Shown: positions 9,994 through 22,200 of the stretch, piece by piece | How the letters are laid out: each line of letters opens with the position of its first letter | Position numbering within the stretch: the first letter of the stretch is position 1 | Assembly: GCA_947650365.1 (NCBI GenBank) | Contig: CANTAL010000028.1 | Span: 1,437,001-1,501,000, forward strand | DNA: 64,000 nucleotides | Direction: 5' to 3' | Source of the DNA: Chamaelirium japonicum | Taxonomy: Eukaryota > Streptophyta > Magnoliopsida > Liliales > Melanthiaceae | Program-made: the position numbers and the translations under genes | The notes under the pieces: generated by a model | The model's database searches: none | The model's input: only the letters and a program-made list of their open reading frames with translations | Told to the model about the DNA's origin: nothing

Positions 9994-11466
9994 CTACTGC
10001 TTGTTGACGTTCTTCACGGCAGCTAGCTTGGCATAGCCCTGGTGCGGGGCCCTGGTTTCCACCGCCTTCCTCTTGCGGTCCGCGTCTTCGATCTCGATGT
10101 ACTTCTCAACGCGCCGTGATAGCTCGTCGATCGTCTCCGGGGTTCGCTTGATGAGCGACGCGTTGACGAGCTGGGCAGGCTGAATGGCGTTCTTGAAGGC
10201 CGCGATCACCATGCGATCCTGCCCGTCTGCGTCCGCCAAGCTCAGGTACTCGGACCTGAACCTATGGTAGAATTGTCGGAGTGTCTCCTTCTGGGTCATA
10301 CTCATCCTGAAGAGTGACTCCAGAGTCTTCAGCTCCCGGCTATTGCATCGGTACTGGTCGATGAACCGCGTGCTCAGCTCCGAGAAGGAGGAGATGGACG
10401 AGGGCCTGAGCTTGTGGAACCATTCGAGGGGCGTTCCCGACAAGCTGTTGGCGAAGGTCCGACAGAGGATATGATCATCCTCATGCGGGACCAGAGCATC
10501 CCGAAAAGCCAGTACATACTCCACCGGGTCTTTCGATCCGTCAAACTTGGGAAGGCGTGGAGGATTCCATCCTCGAGGGAATGGCTCCCGGAGTAGCTTC
10601 TCGACAAGCGGCGATCGTGCGGCTCCTCGGATGGCGACTTTCTCCAACCGGTCGGGAGCTCGGACCCCCGGTCGGTCTCGCTGGATCTCCTCTCGCTCCC
10701 CGAGTCGCTCCGACGCATGTACCCGAATGCGTTCGTGTACGCTCCTCCGGTCAGTAGTATGAGCCGACTGCCGACTGGCTGGCGTCATCCGAGTGTGATG
10801 ACTATCACTCGGTTGACGATGAAGTTCTCCGTCTCGCTTCGGGCGATGCACTTGTGCCGAGTCCGTCTTCGAGTGATGCTTGGAGGCAGGCGGCTGTCGG
10901 GGGTGTGCCCTGAGCCTGGACCAGACATCCGAGCGTGCCGACGCAGCTCAGGCGTGTTTGTTTCTTTCCGCGGGCTCCGGGCTACTCGAGTCTTGCCCAT
11001 CGGGATTCGCACTTTGGACCTCCACCGAGCGATTAACCCTGACCTCCACCTGAGGCACTGGTTGCGGCTGTATTTGCACTGGTGGGGCAGCTTGAGTGGG
11101 GAGGCTCTGTCCCGCTTGGGCCAACATGCCCTGGTTGAGTAGACCACCCGTCGGTGCGGCCCGCACGAAGTCACACAACTCCTCGTAGTTGCGCTGCATC
11201 GTTTGGAGCTGGGTGGTGAGAGCTTGCTGGGTCATCATCATTGTGGCCAGAAAAGCTTCCGACAGACCCCCGGTTAGTGGAGCCAGGGTTGCTACCGGAG
11301 CTTGACTGGAGTCCCCAACCCCCAGTATGGGACTCACCAGCGGGACTGCGCGCTCCGTGTCCGCTGATGGTTGAACAAGACGCTCGACGTCACTAGCATC
11401 TCCGAGTGGCGCGGCTTCGGACGGGAGCTGCGACGTCGAGCGGGTACGATACGGTCCACCGGCCAT
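9994..11466 (-). pseudogene. gag of Tat element 1, interrupted
   Basis: The first part (11466-10948, 172 codons, starting MAGGPYRTRS) is rich in Gln and Pro. A second open segment (10851-9994, 285 codons) holds the capsid-like gag domain (WNPPRLPKFDGSKDPVEYVL, then LSGTPLEWFHKL and LRQFYHRFRSEYLSL). The two are separated by stops and frame changes within about 100 bp. Gag would form the cytoplasmic virus-like particle. Element 2 keeps a longer first segment (63501-62728), which supports a single original gag reading frame. Confidence 0.85.
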
Positions 11467-11573
11467 CGTTCTTTAACCGTGTGGTCGTGGACTGCTCGTT
11501 GCAGGTAGCCTCAGACTGGTCGACACCCACGGGTCTACAGTCGAAAGCTATTATTAGGAAGTCTCGAAGACTA

Positions 11574-11590
11574 TCCCACAGACGGCGCCA
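11574..11590 (-). other. Primer binding site of Tat element 1
   Basis: On the minus strand tggcgccgtctgtggga begins four bases (atct) after the 5' LTR. The first nine bases match the complement of the 3' end of plant tRNA-Asp, and the remainder does not. Position and the leading TGG support a primer binding site; the tRNA species is uncertain. Element 2 has the identical site at 63608-63624. Confidence 0.8.
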
Positions 11591-11594
11591 AGAT

Positions 11595-12816
11595 TATGGG
11601 GGGTTCTTAGTCGAACCGGGCGGTTCGGGTGGTGAGCACAATCCAACAAGCCAAATAAAAACAGACCGGGAATTACGTGGAAAACCCCTTCTCAACGACG
11701 AAGGGGAAAAAACCACGGGTGGGGCGAGAATGCACTAAGACTATTCTTTCGGTTACAATCTCTCACCTTAACCCCAATTACATACCCTGAGGACCGGTCT
11801 CCCAAACTACCGACCTCTGCAATTTCACTCAGACTACCGACCACTGCAGACAGCGTCTGTCTGCAGGTCGCTGCAAACAGTGTTTGGCTGCCGACCGACC
11901 GACCTCCGTAGATAACCTCTGGGTGCTGACCGACCGACCTCCGCAGACAGCCTCTGGGTGCAGACCGACCGACCTCCGCAGACAGCCTCTGGGTACAGAC
12001 CGACTGACCTCCGCAGGCAGCCTCTGGGTGCAGACCGACCGACCTCCGTAGGCAGCCTCTGTGTGCAGACCGACCGATCTCCACAGCTTTGTAAATTCCG
12101 GGATGAAACGGGCAACGTCTCCTCCAGAATTCTTCCTCCTCTTCGCTGAAGGGGTAGGTCCCCTTTTATAGTGGCGGGGTGACGGTTACGACGCTCCGCG
12201 AAATTCGGGTGGGTGACGTGTCCCCGCAATGAGCTCAACCGCCGTGGTGACGTGGCGCGCGGTTGACACCTGGTCACTCTGGGTCGGAAATCGCGGGGCG
12301 TTGTCAGCACCTCGTGGCCTCTGACATTTTCCGCTTTTTGTTGACCGGCCGTGTGAGGTAGAGAGGGGGGGGGGGGGGGGGGGGGGCTGCTGCCTCCCCC
12401 ACTGGTTACATGCCGACCGAAGCCTAAAAAAGGGGGGGGGGGGGGGGGTGTGCTGCCTCCCCCTTTGGTTACATGCCGACCGAAGCCTAAAAACGGGGGG
12501 GGGGGGGGGGGGGTGCTGCCTCCCCCTTTGGTTACATGCCGACCGAACCCAATAGAGAGAGGGGGGGCTGTTGTCCCCCCCACCTTTGGTGACCGGCCGA
12601 CCCAGGAGAGAGGGGGGGGGGGCTGTTGTCCCCCCCTCCTTTGGTGACCGACCGACCCAGGAGAGAGAGGGGGGGGGGGGGCTGTTGTCCCCCCCTCCTT
12701 TGGTGACCGGCCGACCCAGGAGAGAGAAGGGGGGGGGGGCTGCTGCTCCTCTTCTGATGACATGCCGACCGAGCCCCCCTTTGCCTGATGACCGGCCGAC
12801 CGAGCGGGTACACACA
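11595..12816 (-). repeat. 5' LTR of Tat element 1
   Basis: This 1222-bp partner of 199-1438 has the same TATA box (12163-12170), 36-bp repeats (11887-12095) and G-run repeats, some longer than in the 3' LTR. Its inner terminus reads TA rather than CA on the coding strand, a C-to-T change. The outer terminus is intact. Confidence 0.92.
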
Positions 12817-12821
12817 GAGAT
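12817..12821. repeat. Target site duplication, right, Tat element 1 (gagat)
   Basis: The five bases match 194-198 exactly. Confidence 0.9.
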
Positions 12822-14589
12822 GTATGTACTAAACATCCTAAGTTGGTCAGAGCATGGACTGTTCAAGCTTGGCAGCCCTTAGTTCCTACGGGCTCTAAGA
12901 ATGTGAGGAAGCTACCCCAAGGGCATAACCCATCCTCATCCAAAGATAAGATTGTTATAGAGGCAGAATGGCATGTCATTGGTGGCGTTTCAGCTTCCTC
13001 TTTCTAAGTCGAGGGTGACCTATTCGAAGGCAAAGACTCCTTTGCCTGTGGTCATGCCTAGCTACTAGCTCCCGATTTACTACTCTTGTGGATGATGAAG
13101 ATGTTGATGCTATTGGCGCAGTTAGTGATATTGTTGACGTTGTTGGGGTTGTAAGGGGTGAAGGTGTTAAAGATGGTGTAGCCAAAGGTGTTGATGGAGG
13201 TGTAGGTGTTGTTTGGGCTGTAGGTTGTACTGAAGGCGATGTCAGTGATGAAGGTGGTGGCAATGTTGATGGGGGTGCAGGTGCTGATGGTGATGAATGT
13301 GCTGCAATCCATATTGCTGATGATGAGGGTGTTGTGGCCCATTTTGCTGATGGTAAGGGTGCTGCAGCCCATTTTGCTGATGTTACGCATGCAGAAGCTG
13401 ATGTTACGCGAGCAACTGTTGTTGGTGTTATAGAAACTGTGGCTAATGCTGGAGCTCTGGAGCGGGGAGAGGATAGTGTAAGGGGACCGGTTGTGATAGT
13501 CCTACTAGATGGGAGTGCAGTTGTAACTGAGGTTATTGAGGTAGTAAATGGAGGATTTAATCCACTGAAATAGGGAGGTACAATTGCTATGACCGACACA
13601 GAGAATCAGTTGGCCAGAGCAAACAAATTCAGCAAGGGTTTTAACTCAGGAGCGCTTGTCTCTGCAAGGACTGTGCCAGAGCCACGTCACAGGCCTCGCC
13701 TAGCAAACCTTGGGACAAATCCGATCGAAGTTAGGGCTACGCTTCAAGCCAAATCTTGAGATTTTAAATCAAGCGCGTGCACTCGCCCCCCCGTCCGAAC
13801 CATAGACGTTCTTTGATTCCGAATTTTTAGGATCAATTATCAATGTTTGACGGTGCGGCGTCGGACCTATCTCTGAACTCGACGGAGGATAACACACTTC
13901 TCGGTTTAGCTTCAGCTATGGGGTTCTCTATCAAAGGATGGAGTTCGAAATCCTTTCTTGATCAGATCTGTGTGCTAAAGAGGTCGAGTGCTTCAGAGTC
14001 TTGAGACCTTGGTGTTTTGGCTTTTAATTGGGCTTTTCGGGCTTCTAGATAGACAGCCTTAATTGGGTTTCCAGCAAGTGTACCCAATGCCTTTGGGCAT
14101 TAGTTATATTTTTTTCTTAATTTTAATAAATCGATAGGGGTCTAGGCCAAACCCCCCCTCCATTTCCGATAGGAACTTCTCAAAAAAAAAAAAAATCCTC
14201 TACCTCCAATCCAAATTTTAACCCAATTAGAGTTCGGGATTAAAAATTATGACCGTTACATCGGAGACTCTCCGAGCAAATCTGATTTCGTCTCCATCAA
14301 CAAAGAAAAAATTTATTGCGGTGAAAGAATCCGCACGGAGGTATGAGTTCTAACATGTAGATCTAGTGTAAAAATAGAACATGCATGAATGCTAGCTTGT
14401 TCTTTTCACTAGATCGACATTAAAGGGTCGCGTAGTTGCCATGCTAGATTCATGCACGCATGTATAGATCGTTTCGATAATTTTTTTTGAAATATAAGGC
14501 ACACCATCCACAGTCTTCAGACCTACCATTTGCTTCCGCTGCGGATCTCTACCATAGAATTATTTCCAACATATGGGTTTTTCTAGAAA
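12822..14589 (+). other. Old repeat debris, no supported gene
   Basis: The frame open before the Tat insertion continues weakly here, as in a LINE ORF1-like protein. Positions 13081-13560 form a degenerate gttgatggt/gctgatg-rich tract that is open in several frames (161 codons on plus, 207 on minus). This openness comes from base composition. A 54-codon ORF at 13843-14004 has no recognised relative. The rest is AT-rich and contains short poly-A and poly-C runs. Confidence 0.4.
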
Positions 14590-14958
14590 TTGCAGATCGA
14601 TAGAGTTATATATGGTGATAATGAGGTTGTTGTACTAGCTCTTAGTGATATGACCAATTTTGAACACCCCAGACACAAACGACCTGTAAAAAGTGAGCTA
14701 GCTATAAAGTTGCTAAGGTATGCGAAATGGGTGCTTTTATCAGTGGGACGTCTCTGGGTAGCATGGATGCTTCATAGGGCATAAAATACATAAGCCAACC
14801 TTCTGGCAAAACGTGCATGGCAAAAAAGGAGAACCAGGGTGAAAGGATTTGTTCTTGGAGAAGACGACATCCTGCTCTTAAGGCCACATGATGATGATGA
14901 GGAAGTCCTAAGACTTTTCAGAGAGCTTCCCTTCTATTTTGTGAATTTTGGGTCCTAA
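14590..14958 (+). pseudogene. Possible LINE RNase H/C-terminal remnant
   Basis: Translation of the plus strand through two in-frame stops gives a series ending ANLLAKRAWQK, then GEDDILLL and FRELPFYFVNFGS. The N-x-x-A-x-x-L-A-K-R pattern resembles the C-terminal end of RNase H domains in plant L1-type LINEs. The tandem array that follows begins inside this end (near 14878). The remnant is short and degenerate, so this is a cautious family guess. Confidence 0.35.
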
Positions 14959-17540
14959 GAGCTGCAGGGATCTTTTATGTTTCTTCCTTAGACTTTACAA
15001 ATAGCTGTCATTTTATTTTATACTAGGAGCTACAGAAGAACATCTATGTTTGCCTTGAATGTGTTTGAAGACTTGCGAGTTGCAATATAAATAATAGTTT
15101 GTGTCCTTGGTTTATTTTGTAATTTAGGATGGTTGATCGGTCGGAAGCTCAATAACATGTAATTAAGATATATAGTTTTAATATGCGGATTCAACCATCT
15201 TAGGGCCACCTGATGATGATAAGGAAGTCCTAAGATTTTTCAAATAGCGTTCATTCTACCTTTTGAATTTTGGGTCCTAGGTGCTGCAAGGGTCTTCTAT
15301 GTTTCTTTCTCAGACTTTGCAAATAACTGCCATTTTATTTTGTACTAGGAGCTGCGGCATCAGGGGTGGACCTACGTTGGGGCGAGGGGGGGCTCAAGCC
15401 CCCCCTGACTTTACCCCCCATATTCATTAATTAGACTTTACCCCCCAAAACTAATTGTTCCCTCAACTCACACCCCAAAACTAACCGTTGGGCCTCAGCT
15501 CACACCCCAAAACTTTATTTCTTTTCCATCAGCTCACCGTTTCTCTTAGATGGTGTGAGCTGACGGAACAGTTAGTTTTGGCCTTTTGGGGGGTAAAGTT
15601 TAATAAATGAAAACATGGGAGTAATGTCTAATTCAAGGCAAAATTTGGGGGCAAAGTAAAAATAATCCTTTTTTTTTAAGCGAAATTTTATTCATACCCC
15701 AAAAATCTGTAATTAGCCCCCATTTTCAACAAACTTGAACACACCCCATTTTTTTTTTTCATACCCCATTCCTGTCCCAAAAATACCCTTACCCCTTACC
15801 CCCCACCATCAATACACCCCAGTTAGATGGCCCGCCCCAACTTGATTATACCCCAATCAAACACATACCCCCTTAAATATATCCCAATTATATGCACTCT
15901 TGAATATACCCCACTTTTAAATAAACCCCATGCTGTTGGCTGGTACTTGAAGGCACAGGTAGGGTTGCAACTAGGGCTGGCAATTTCGGACCCGACACGA
16001 AGTTAGCGGGTCTGGGTCTGGGCTAAACGGGTTCGGGTCGTAAACGGGTCGACACGATAGACCCGTTTAATAAATGGGTCGGGTCCGAGTTTAGGGTTTT
16101 ACATTACTTTAAAATGTTTATGCCCCCCCTGAGAAAAAATTCTGGGTCCGCCACTGGCTGCGGGGGAACATCTATGTTTGCATTGAATGTGTTTGAATAC
16201 CTGGTTGCAATGTAAACAATAATTTGTATTCTTTGTTAGTCTTGTAATTCAGGATGGTTGATCGATTGAAAGATCAATAACATGTACTTAAGAAATATAG
16301 TTTAAATATATAAATTTAGCCATCTTAGGGCCACCTGATGATGATGAGGAAGTCCTAAGACTTTTTAGGGAGCTTCCCTTCTACCTTGTGAATTTTGGGT
16401 CCTATGAACTATAGGGGTCTTCAATGTTTCTTCCTCAGACTTTGCAAATATCTGCCATTTTATTTTGTACTAGGAGCTGCAGGGGAGCATCTATGTTTGC
16501 CTTGAATATTTTTGAAGACCTGGGAGTTGCAATGTAAACAATAGTTTGTGTTCTTGGTTTATCTCATAATTCAGGATGGTTAATCGGTCGGAAGCTCAAC
16601 AAATGTACTTAAGAAATATAGTTTTAATATAAAGATTCAGTCATCGTAGGGCCACTTGATGATGATGAAGAAGTCCAAAGACTTTTCAGAGAGCTTCCCT
16701 AGCCTTCTACCATATGAATTTTGGGTTCTAGGAGCTGTCTTCTATGTTTCTTTTTCTAGACTTTGCAAATAGTTGCCATTTTATTTTGTATCGGGAGCTG
16801 CAGGGGAAGTTTGTGTTCTTGGTTTACCTTATAATTCAGGATGGTTGATTGGTCAGAAGCTCAATAACCGGTACTTAAGAAATATAGTTTTAATATACAT
16901 ATTCAGCCATTAGAGCCACCTGATGATGATGAGGAAGTCCTAAGACTTTTTTGAGAACTTCTCTTCTACCTTGTGAATTTTGGGTCCTAGGAGCTGTAGG
17001 GGTTTTCTATGTTTTTTCCTCAGACTTTGCAAATAGCTGTAGGGGTTTTCTACCATCTATGTTTGCCTTGAATGTGTTTGAAAGCCTGGGAGTTGCAATA
17101 TAAATAATAGTTTGTGTTTTTGGTTTGTCTTGTAATTCAGGATGGTTGATCGATTGGAAGCTCAATAACCTATAGTTAAGAAATATAGTTTTACTATACA
17201 GATTCAGCCATCTTAGGGCCACTTGATGATGATGAGGAAGTCTTAAGATTTTTTAGAGATCTTTCCTTTTACCTTATGAATTTTGAGTTCTAAGAGCTGT
17301 GGGTCATCTATGTTTCTTCCTCAAATTTTGCAAAAAGTTGTCATTTTATTTTGTACAAGGAGCTGCAAGGGAACATCTATATTTACCTTTAATGTATTTG
17401 AAGACTTAGGAGTTGCAATGTAAACAATAGTTGGTGTTCTTGGTTTGTCTTGTAATTCAGGATGATTGATCGGTCAAAAGCTTAATAACCTATACTTAAG
17501 AAATATAATTTTAATATACAGATTCAACCATCTACAGTTG
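14878..17540 (+). repeat. Six tandem copies of a ~320-bp unit (264-329 bp)
   Basis: Unit starts, marked by gccacctgatgatgatgagg, fall near 14878, 15199, 16324, 16646, 16910 and 17211. Each continues with cttcccttctaccttgtgaa, tttgcaaatagctgccat, gttgcaatgtaaacaatag and caggatggttgatcggtcgg. The 1125-bp interval in the second unit is explained by the ~800-bp insertion at 15361-16156. The unit overlaps the end of the LINE-like remnant, so it may be a multiplied LINE 3' untranslated region. Confidence 0.85.
15361..16156. mobile_element. hAT-like non-autonomous transposon inside the tandem array
   Basis: The ends are caggggtggaccta and, reversed, cagtggcggaccca (11 of 14 match). The flanks gctgcggc (two bases before the left end) and gctgcggg fit an 8-bp duplication with one mismatch. 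The interior is rich in ccccaaaac- and taccccaatt-type repeats and holds a gggtctgggtcgggtc segment near 15975-16100. No coding capacity is visible. Confidence 0.65.
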
Positions 17541-18577
17541 ATATAACCCATATCTCAAAGTTATAGAGAGCTATTTATAACAGTCATTCGCCCAAATGGA
17601 TTAAGTTGTGCGAATGGGTGAATGAGACAGGCGTGCAGATCCTTCGGGCAGGGAGCTTGATGTTTCATATCGGGTCGTGTCGCCTCGTGTTCCCTCTACT
17701 GACTTGGTCAGAGTTGACGGTCAATATTCTTCTGCCATTATTGTCGTTCACCCGTTCGAATTGTAAAATCCGAACGGGCTAATATAACTAAATTATGGAC
17801 TGTTAGATTCATGAATTTATTATTGTGAAAAATTTGAAATTGATTGGAAATTCGAAATCAGGGAATACATTGATTGAAAGCTGGGAAAGGCAATTGTAAA
17901 TTGTATATTTGCAAATATAAACGCACTTTAATTAAGATGATTCTTCTGGCGACGCTCGGATTCATTGATAGTAACACTGCATTGCTTAAGCGTTTGAGTG
18001 AATGTGATTGACTCTAAGAGATCAATCAAGTCGTCCATCTTGGCTTCCAATCTATTGTAAGCGCACAATGCAAGGTGATGACATGGGGTAATCGATAGCC
18101 GGTGCATAGGCGTCATCACTTGAATCCAAATCCAATAGATTGTACCCCTCCTCATCCGTAGGTGGTGTAGTATGACTCCCAATCTTCCGCTTGATTTCCT
18201 TCTTTGTATGTTCATGCATTGACGAAAGTATTGATAAGTACAGTCCCATTCCACCGTGCTAAAGGTATTATTTTTTAACATCTCGGATTTCACTGTTCTG
18301 AGGAGAAATTCGCGCTTGCACAAGAAGCCTTGTAATTAGATAAGGATAGAAAAAACTTGGGCCTTTTCACTCTTTCATTGCTTGAGAGTGCATTTGATTG
18401 CCGATTTCAACCATGTTGGCTTGGAAGGTCGATGCGGGTGAGAATCATGTCTCATTTTGAGCGGCATAGCGAGCTTGTAGAATGTGACTTAGACATGCCA
18501 CATTGCTGAGTAGAATGGTGTCTAGCAACCACAATTTTTGATGGAGTTGCATATGGCGGACGAAGATTGCACTAAAA

Positions 18578-18609
<32 letters not shown>

Positions 18610-18777
18610 AATAAGGTCGTCTTCTTCAAATTCAACTTGGAAGAAGATTGCACCAAAATATTTGAAAGGGGTGGGTGACAACTTCATGGGGGACCCATGA
18701 TTTAAAAAAAAAAAATGGAGCAAGAATTTGATTTAAGAAAAAAAAAAACTTTAGTTGCAGATGGTGACAAGAACACA
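17541..18777. other. AT-rich region; one degraded ORF on the minus strand
   Basis: A 131-codon ORF on the minus strand (17928-18323) with an overlapping open segment in another frame (18052-18249) looks like one frame-shifted coding remnant. I do not recognise it. A (tc)n tract lies at 18583-18609. Nothing else is supported. Confidence 0.3.
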
Positions 18778-18785
18778 AAAAAACA

Positions 18786-18987
18786 TGGGGTTTTTTGATC
18801 TTACCCCCTTAGCATTTGGGAAAATTAAATAGTACCCCTTTGGTCTTAATTTTAGAGTATTACCTCTTGTTGACCGTATATGCATATGGCCGAAAAGGTG
18901 AATTTTAAGGGGTAAGACTAAAAAATTATGATCAGAGGGGTACCTTTTTGTTACCCCAATTAAATGGGGGTAATGTGTAAAAAACCC
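18786..18987. mobile_element. hAT-type MITE just upstream of the P4H gene
   Basis: Its ends are inverted: the left end is ggggttttttgatcttaccc and the reversed right end is gggttttttacacattaccc. The 8 bases aaaaaaca flank both sides (18778-18785 and 18988-18995). It lies about 215 bp before the P4H start codon, in the likely promoter. Confidence 0.65.
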
Positions 18988-19168
18988 AAAAAACATTGCG
19001 ACGGTTATGTTTATGCCTTTCGCTTCTCCGCGAGACACCATAAAACCGCTCTGAAGGAAACGCAAGAAATGAACCAAAACCCCACCGAGTCTTGAGAAAG
19101 GAAAAGGGGGAGAAAAGCTTTTCTTCCTCCCTCCCGGCGACCACCTCCTCCACCGGTATTTCAGGGTA

Positions 19169-19199
19169 ACAGTCTCTCTCTCTCTATCTCTCTCTCTAG
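19169..19199 (+). promoter_or_regulatory. CT-rich 5' leader of the P4H gene
   Basis: A ctctctctctatctctctct tract ends two bases before the ATG at 19202. Such pyrimidine tracts are common in plant 5' leaders. No TATA box is clear. Confidence 0.4.
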
Positions 19200-19201
19200 G
19201 A

Positions 19202-22200
19202 ATGGGGAGGGGGACGCGGCACCCTCGGATGTTCTTGAGCCGGAGACCGTCGCCGTACACGCTGGTCCTGGCGGTGCTCCTGATGCTATCGGTGGCCTTC
19301 CTGATGCTCCTCGCCCTCGGCATCTTCTCTCTACCCGTCGACTCCAACGACTCCCCCAGCGCCGATCGCCGCCACGACCGCTCCATCTACGAGATGTAAC
19401 GCCCCGCCCCTCACTCGATCTCTGTTTCCTCATTGTTGCGAGTTTGCAAATCGATCTGATTTGGTTTTTTAATCGTCGGATCTGTGATCACTTCCTCCAA
19501 ATTTCCGTTTTTGTTTTTCCCGGGTTTAGTAAGGATGGAAAGGGGCAGAGAGGGGAGCAGTGGACGGAGGTGCTCTCGTGGGAGCCCAGGGCATTTATCT
19601 ATCACAATTTCCTGGTTTGTCTCATGTTCTATCTATCGTTCATTTTGTTTTGGCAAAGCCAAATTTACCGGGTTTTTCTTTGGTTAATAGCGAATTTATG
19701 TTGGTATTTTCATGAAAGATACGATTTTTATAGTATACGTTTGAATGTAAGAAGCAAGTTCATCTTTCTTTTTCTTGTAGTTAAATGTTGATCTGCTGCT
19801 CAAGTCTCGCATTAAATTTTCCACTTTTTTTTTTCTTCTTTTGAAACAGCCTGTATTTTTGGATTGTTATAAAAAGAACCCTAAATTCAACTCTTGTGGA
19901 CTGCAATTTAGACTGGGAAGTGTAGGGTTTCGCATTTTGTTGCATGCACTTCCAACCGCCTATGACGTGTCCAGCCTCTTTGGGGACAACTGCACATTGG
20001 TATGCTGATACGGGTTCCAAGATGCACATGGAGAGTTTACCAAAAAAAAAAAAAGGATGAGAAACCTCATATTATTGATATATAACTTCTCTCTTATATT
20101 TCCAACATAAACAAGAAGCACCTGGCAATGATGAGAAACAAAACAGAATGATCTTTACTAACAAATCCAATTATGAATTAATGAAAATGAAAAGAAAGAG
20201 CTCTAAAAACAAGTTAGCTTATTACATTCTCCATGATGAGCTCCTCTAGGGGGGGTTCTCCTTTCGTTAAGAATTTAGCTGTTGCTCCTTCAAGGGGGGT
20301 TTCCCCTTCTGTTGAAACTTGAAACTTTAGTTGTTCTCCTCCTTGTTAGGGGTGGGACTTGGGTGGGTCTGACCCGAACCCGACCCGCCCAACCCGAACA
20401 ATGGACAAACATGGGCAAAGTTGTTTAAAAACTTGGACGGGTTTGGACAAAAAAAGATCAAACCGATTTCAATTTGGACGGGTTTGGGCATCGATCTCCC
20501 CAACCCGAGGAACCCGAGGAAGTGACACACTAAGGTTGAATGCTTTGATAGTTTTTTTTATGGAAATCAAAGATTGCCTATTTGATGTTGAATGATAAGA
20601 ATTCGTTTGAGATATGTGAGGATATGGGTTGGACTTTATGTTTTTGTTATGCAAATCAAAGATTTTTTTTATTTAATTCAAAAATCTGTAGGATTTTTTT
20701 TCCATCTATTTATGTGCACAAGCATTTCTAATTGGGCAACCTGCCCAACTCGCTTATTATTTTGCAAATTGGGCAACCCGAGCAACCCGAGGAACTAGAA
20801 TGGGCAAGCACGGGTTCCCCGGGTTCCACAGACAAAACGGGCAAAGGTTTGTGCAAGTCGGGTTGGGCATGGGCAGACCCTTCAACCCGCCCAAGTCCCA
20901 CCCCTACTCCTTGTTGTGGGGGGGGAGTTCCCCTCCCTTTTAAGCTTTACCTATTTCTCCTCCTTCAAGGGGTTTTCCCTTCGTTTGAAACTTTACCTAT
21001 TTATCCTTCTTCAGGGGTTTCCCCTCTCAGTGTTCCTCATCCTCCAAGAGCTCTTATATCTGGAGCTCCTTCAAATCCTTCTGTCTCCTTCACCATCTTC
21101 TTGGTTGAGTAAGAAGAGATGTTGTTGTAAATTTGTAACATGGACGAATAAAAGGATGTGGACGTATCATAGGTACGATGGAGAGACGAGGCGTGATGGA
21201 TATAATGATCGAATGTGGGTGTCATCAAAGCATGTTGGAATCAATTTTGGACCCAGGGAATCAACATGCTAGCAATAACCTATCGCCACTGATAAAGGCT
21301 TAATGTCGACGATTTGCATTGGCATCAACGGCCTTCCAAGCCCAAGGTGGACCCATTCCCACAAGGAACTATAAAGTGTTAGGTAAGGATTTAAGTAAAT
21401 TGTCTATTTTGAACAATTGCGGACCTAATGTCTAGTGTTCAAAATGCTCGTTGGGTGTCAAAAAGGTGGGTATTTACATTTCCTATTAATTTCATGGCAT
21501 CTCCCTTTTGATTCTTTCAATCAAGCCAAACTTATCATATGAAACTTTTGACGACTAAATATTGTGGAAAATATTTACTTTAGATCTATGGTATCTTTCT
21601 TTCGATTTTGATCCTTCCGCCCACGGCCCATCGCACCTCCTTGTCCCTGCACTTTAGAACATACTAGAACTTTTAATATGAAAAGTTAAGTTAAGAGTAA
21701 ATGAGTAGACATTTCCTTCATTTCTCAGCAAATGTAACATTGACTTATACAAAAAGTATGCTATACATACTTAGATAGAAAAGAAACCATATACAAGTGT
21801 GATTTCTCAGTGGTGAATGCTCCGTAAAGGAGAACAAGTTTTTCAATTTTCTATTTCTCTTTTTTATGTAGAAATTTTTAGTTTAATAAAAAAGAGGGCA
21901 ATAAGTTTTTGATTTCACCCATTGGATGAAAGGAAGAAAGACCCTTAGATTAGTCCTAATCAAAGAAGGAAACATGAGAGAGATAGATCCGCAGGGAAGT
22001 CATAGCTCCAAGGAGTGCATGAACAGTAACCGCGGCTCCTTAGGGTCGTGCGTCCCTTTATTTTCTTTTTGTTTCCCTCTTTTTTTGTATTTCCCCATAT
22101 GTCCGCTTACATGGCTTCGTCCTTGGATATTTGGCATTAGGATCTTAACTTAGATCCAATGGGCATTGAACCAACTGAAAGGCCACTTGGGTTCGAGTCG

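Larger units (their letters stand above)
199..12816 (-). mobile_element. Ty3/gypsy LTR retrotransposon, Tat lineage, complete but decayed (element 1)
   Basis: The element is 12,618 bp and reads on the minus strand. In its own order it has a 5' LTR (12816-11595), primer binding site, gag, pol, a tandem-repeat block (4993-4200), a gene on the opposite strand (1746-4055), a polypurine tract and a 3' LTR (1438-199). A 5-bp duplication flanks it. The Tat assignment rests on the RT motif followed by a degenerate RNase H and then a second, archaeal-type RNase H before integrase, on the large size, and on the extra antisense ORF near the 3' LTR. Many premature stops in gag and pol make it non-autonomous. 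The copy at 39385 supplies the intact pol for comparison. Confidence 0.93.

Noticed and set aside
13088-13573. 161-codon plus-strand ORF and 207-codon minus-strand ORF
   Set aside because: Degenerate gttgatggt-type repeat, open in several frames, with no recognisable domain.
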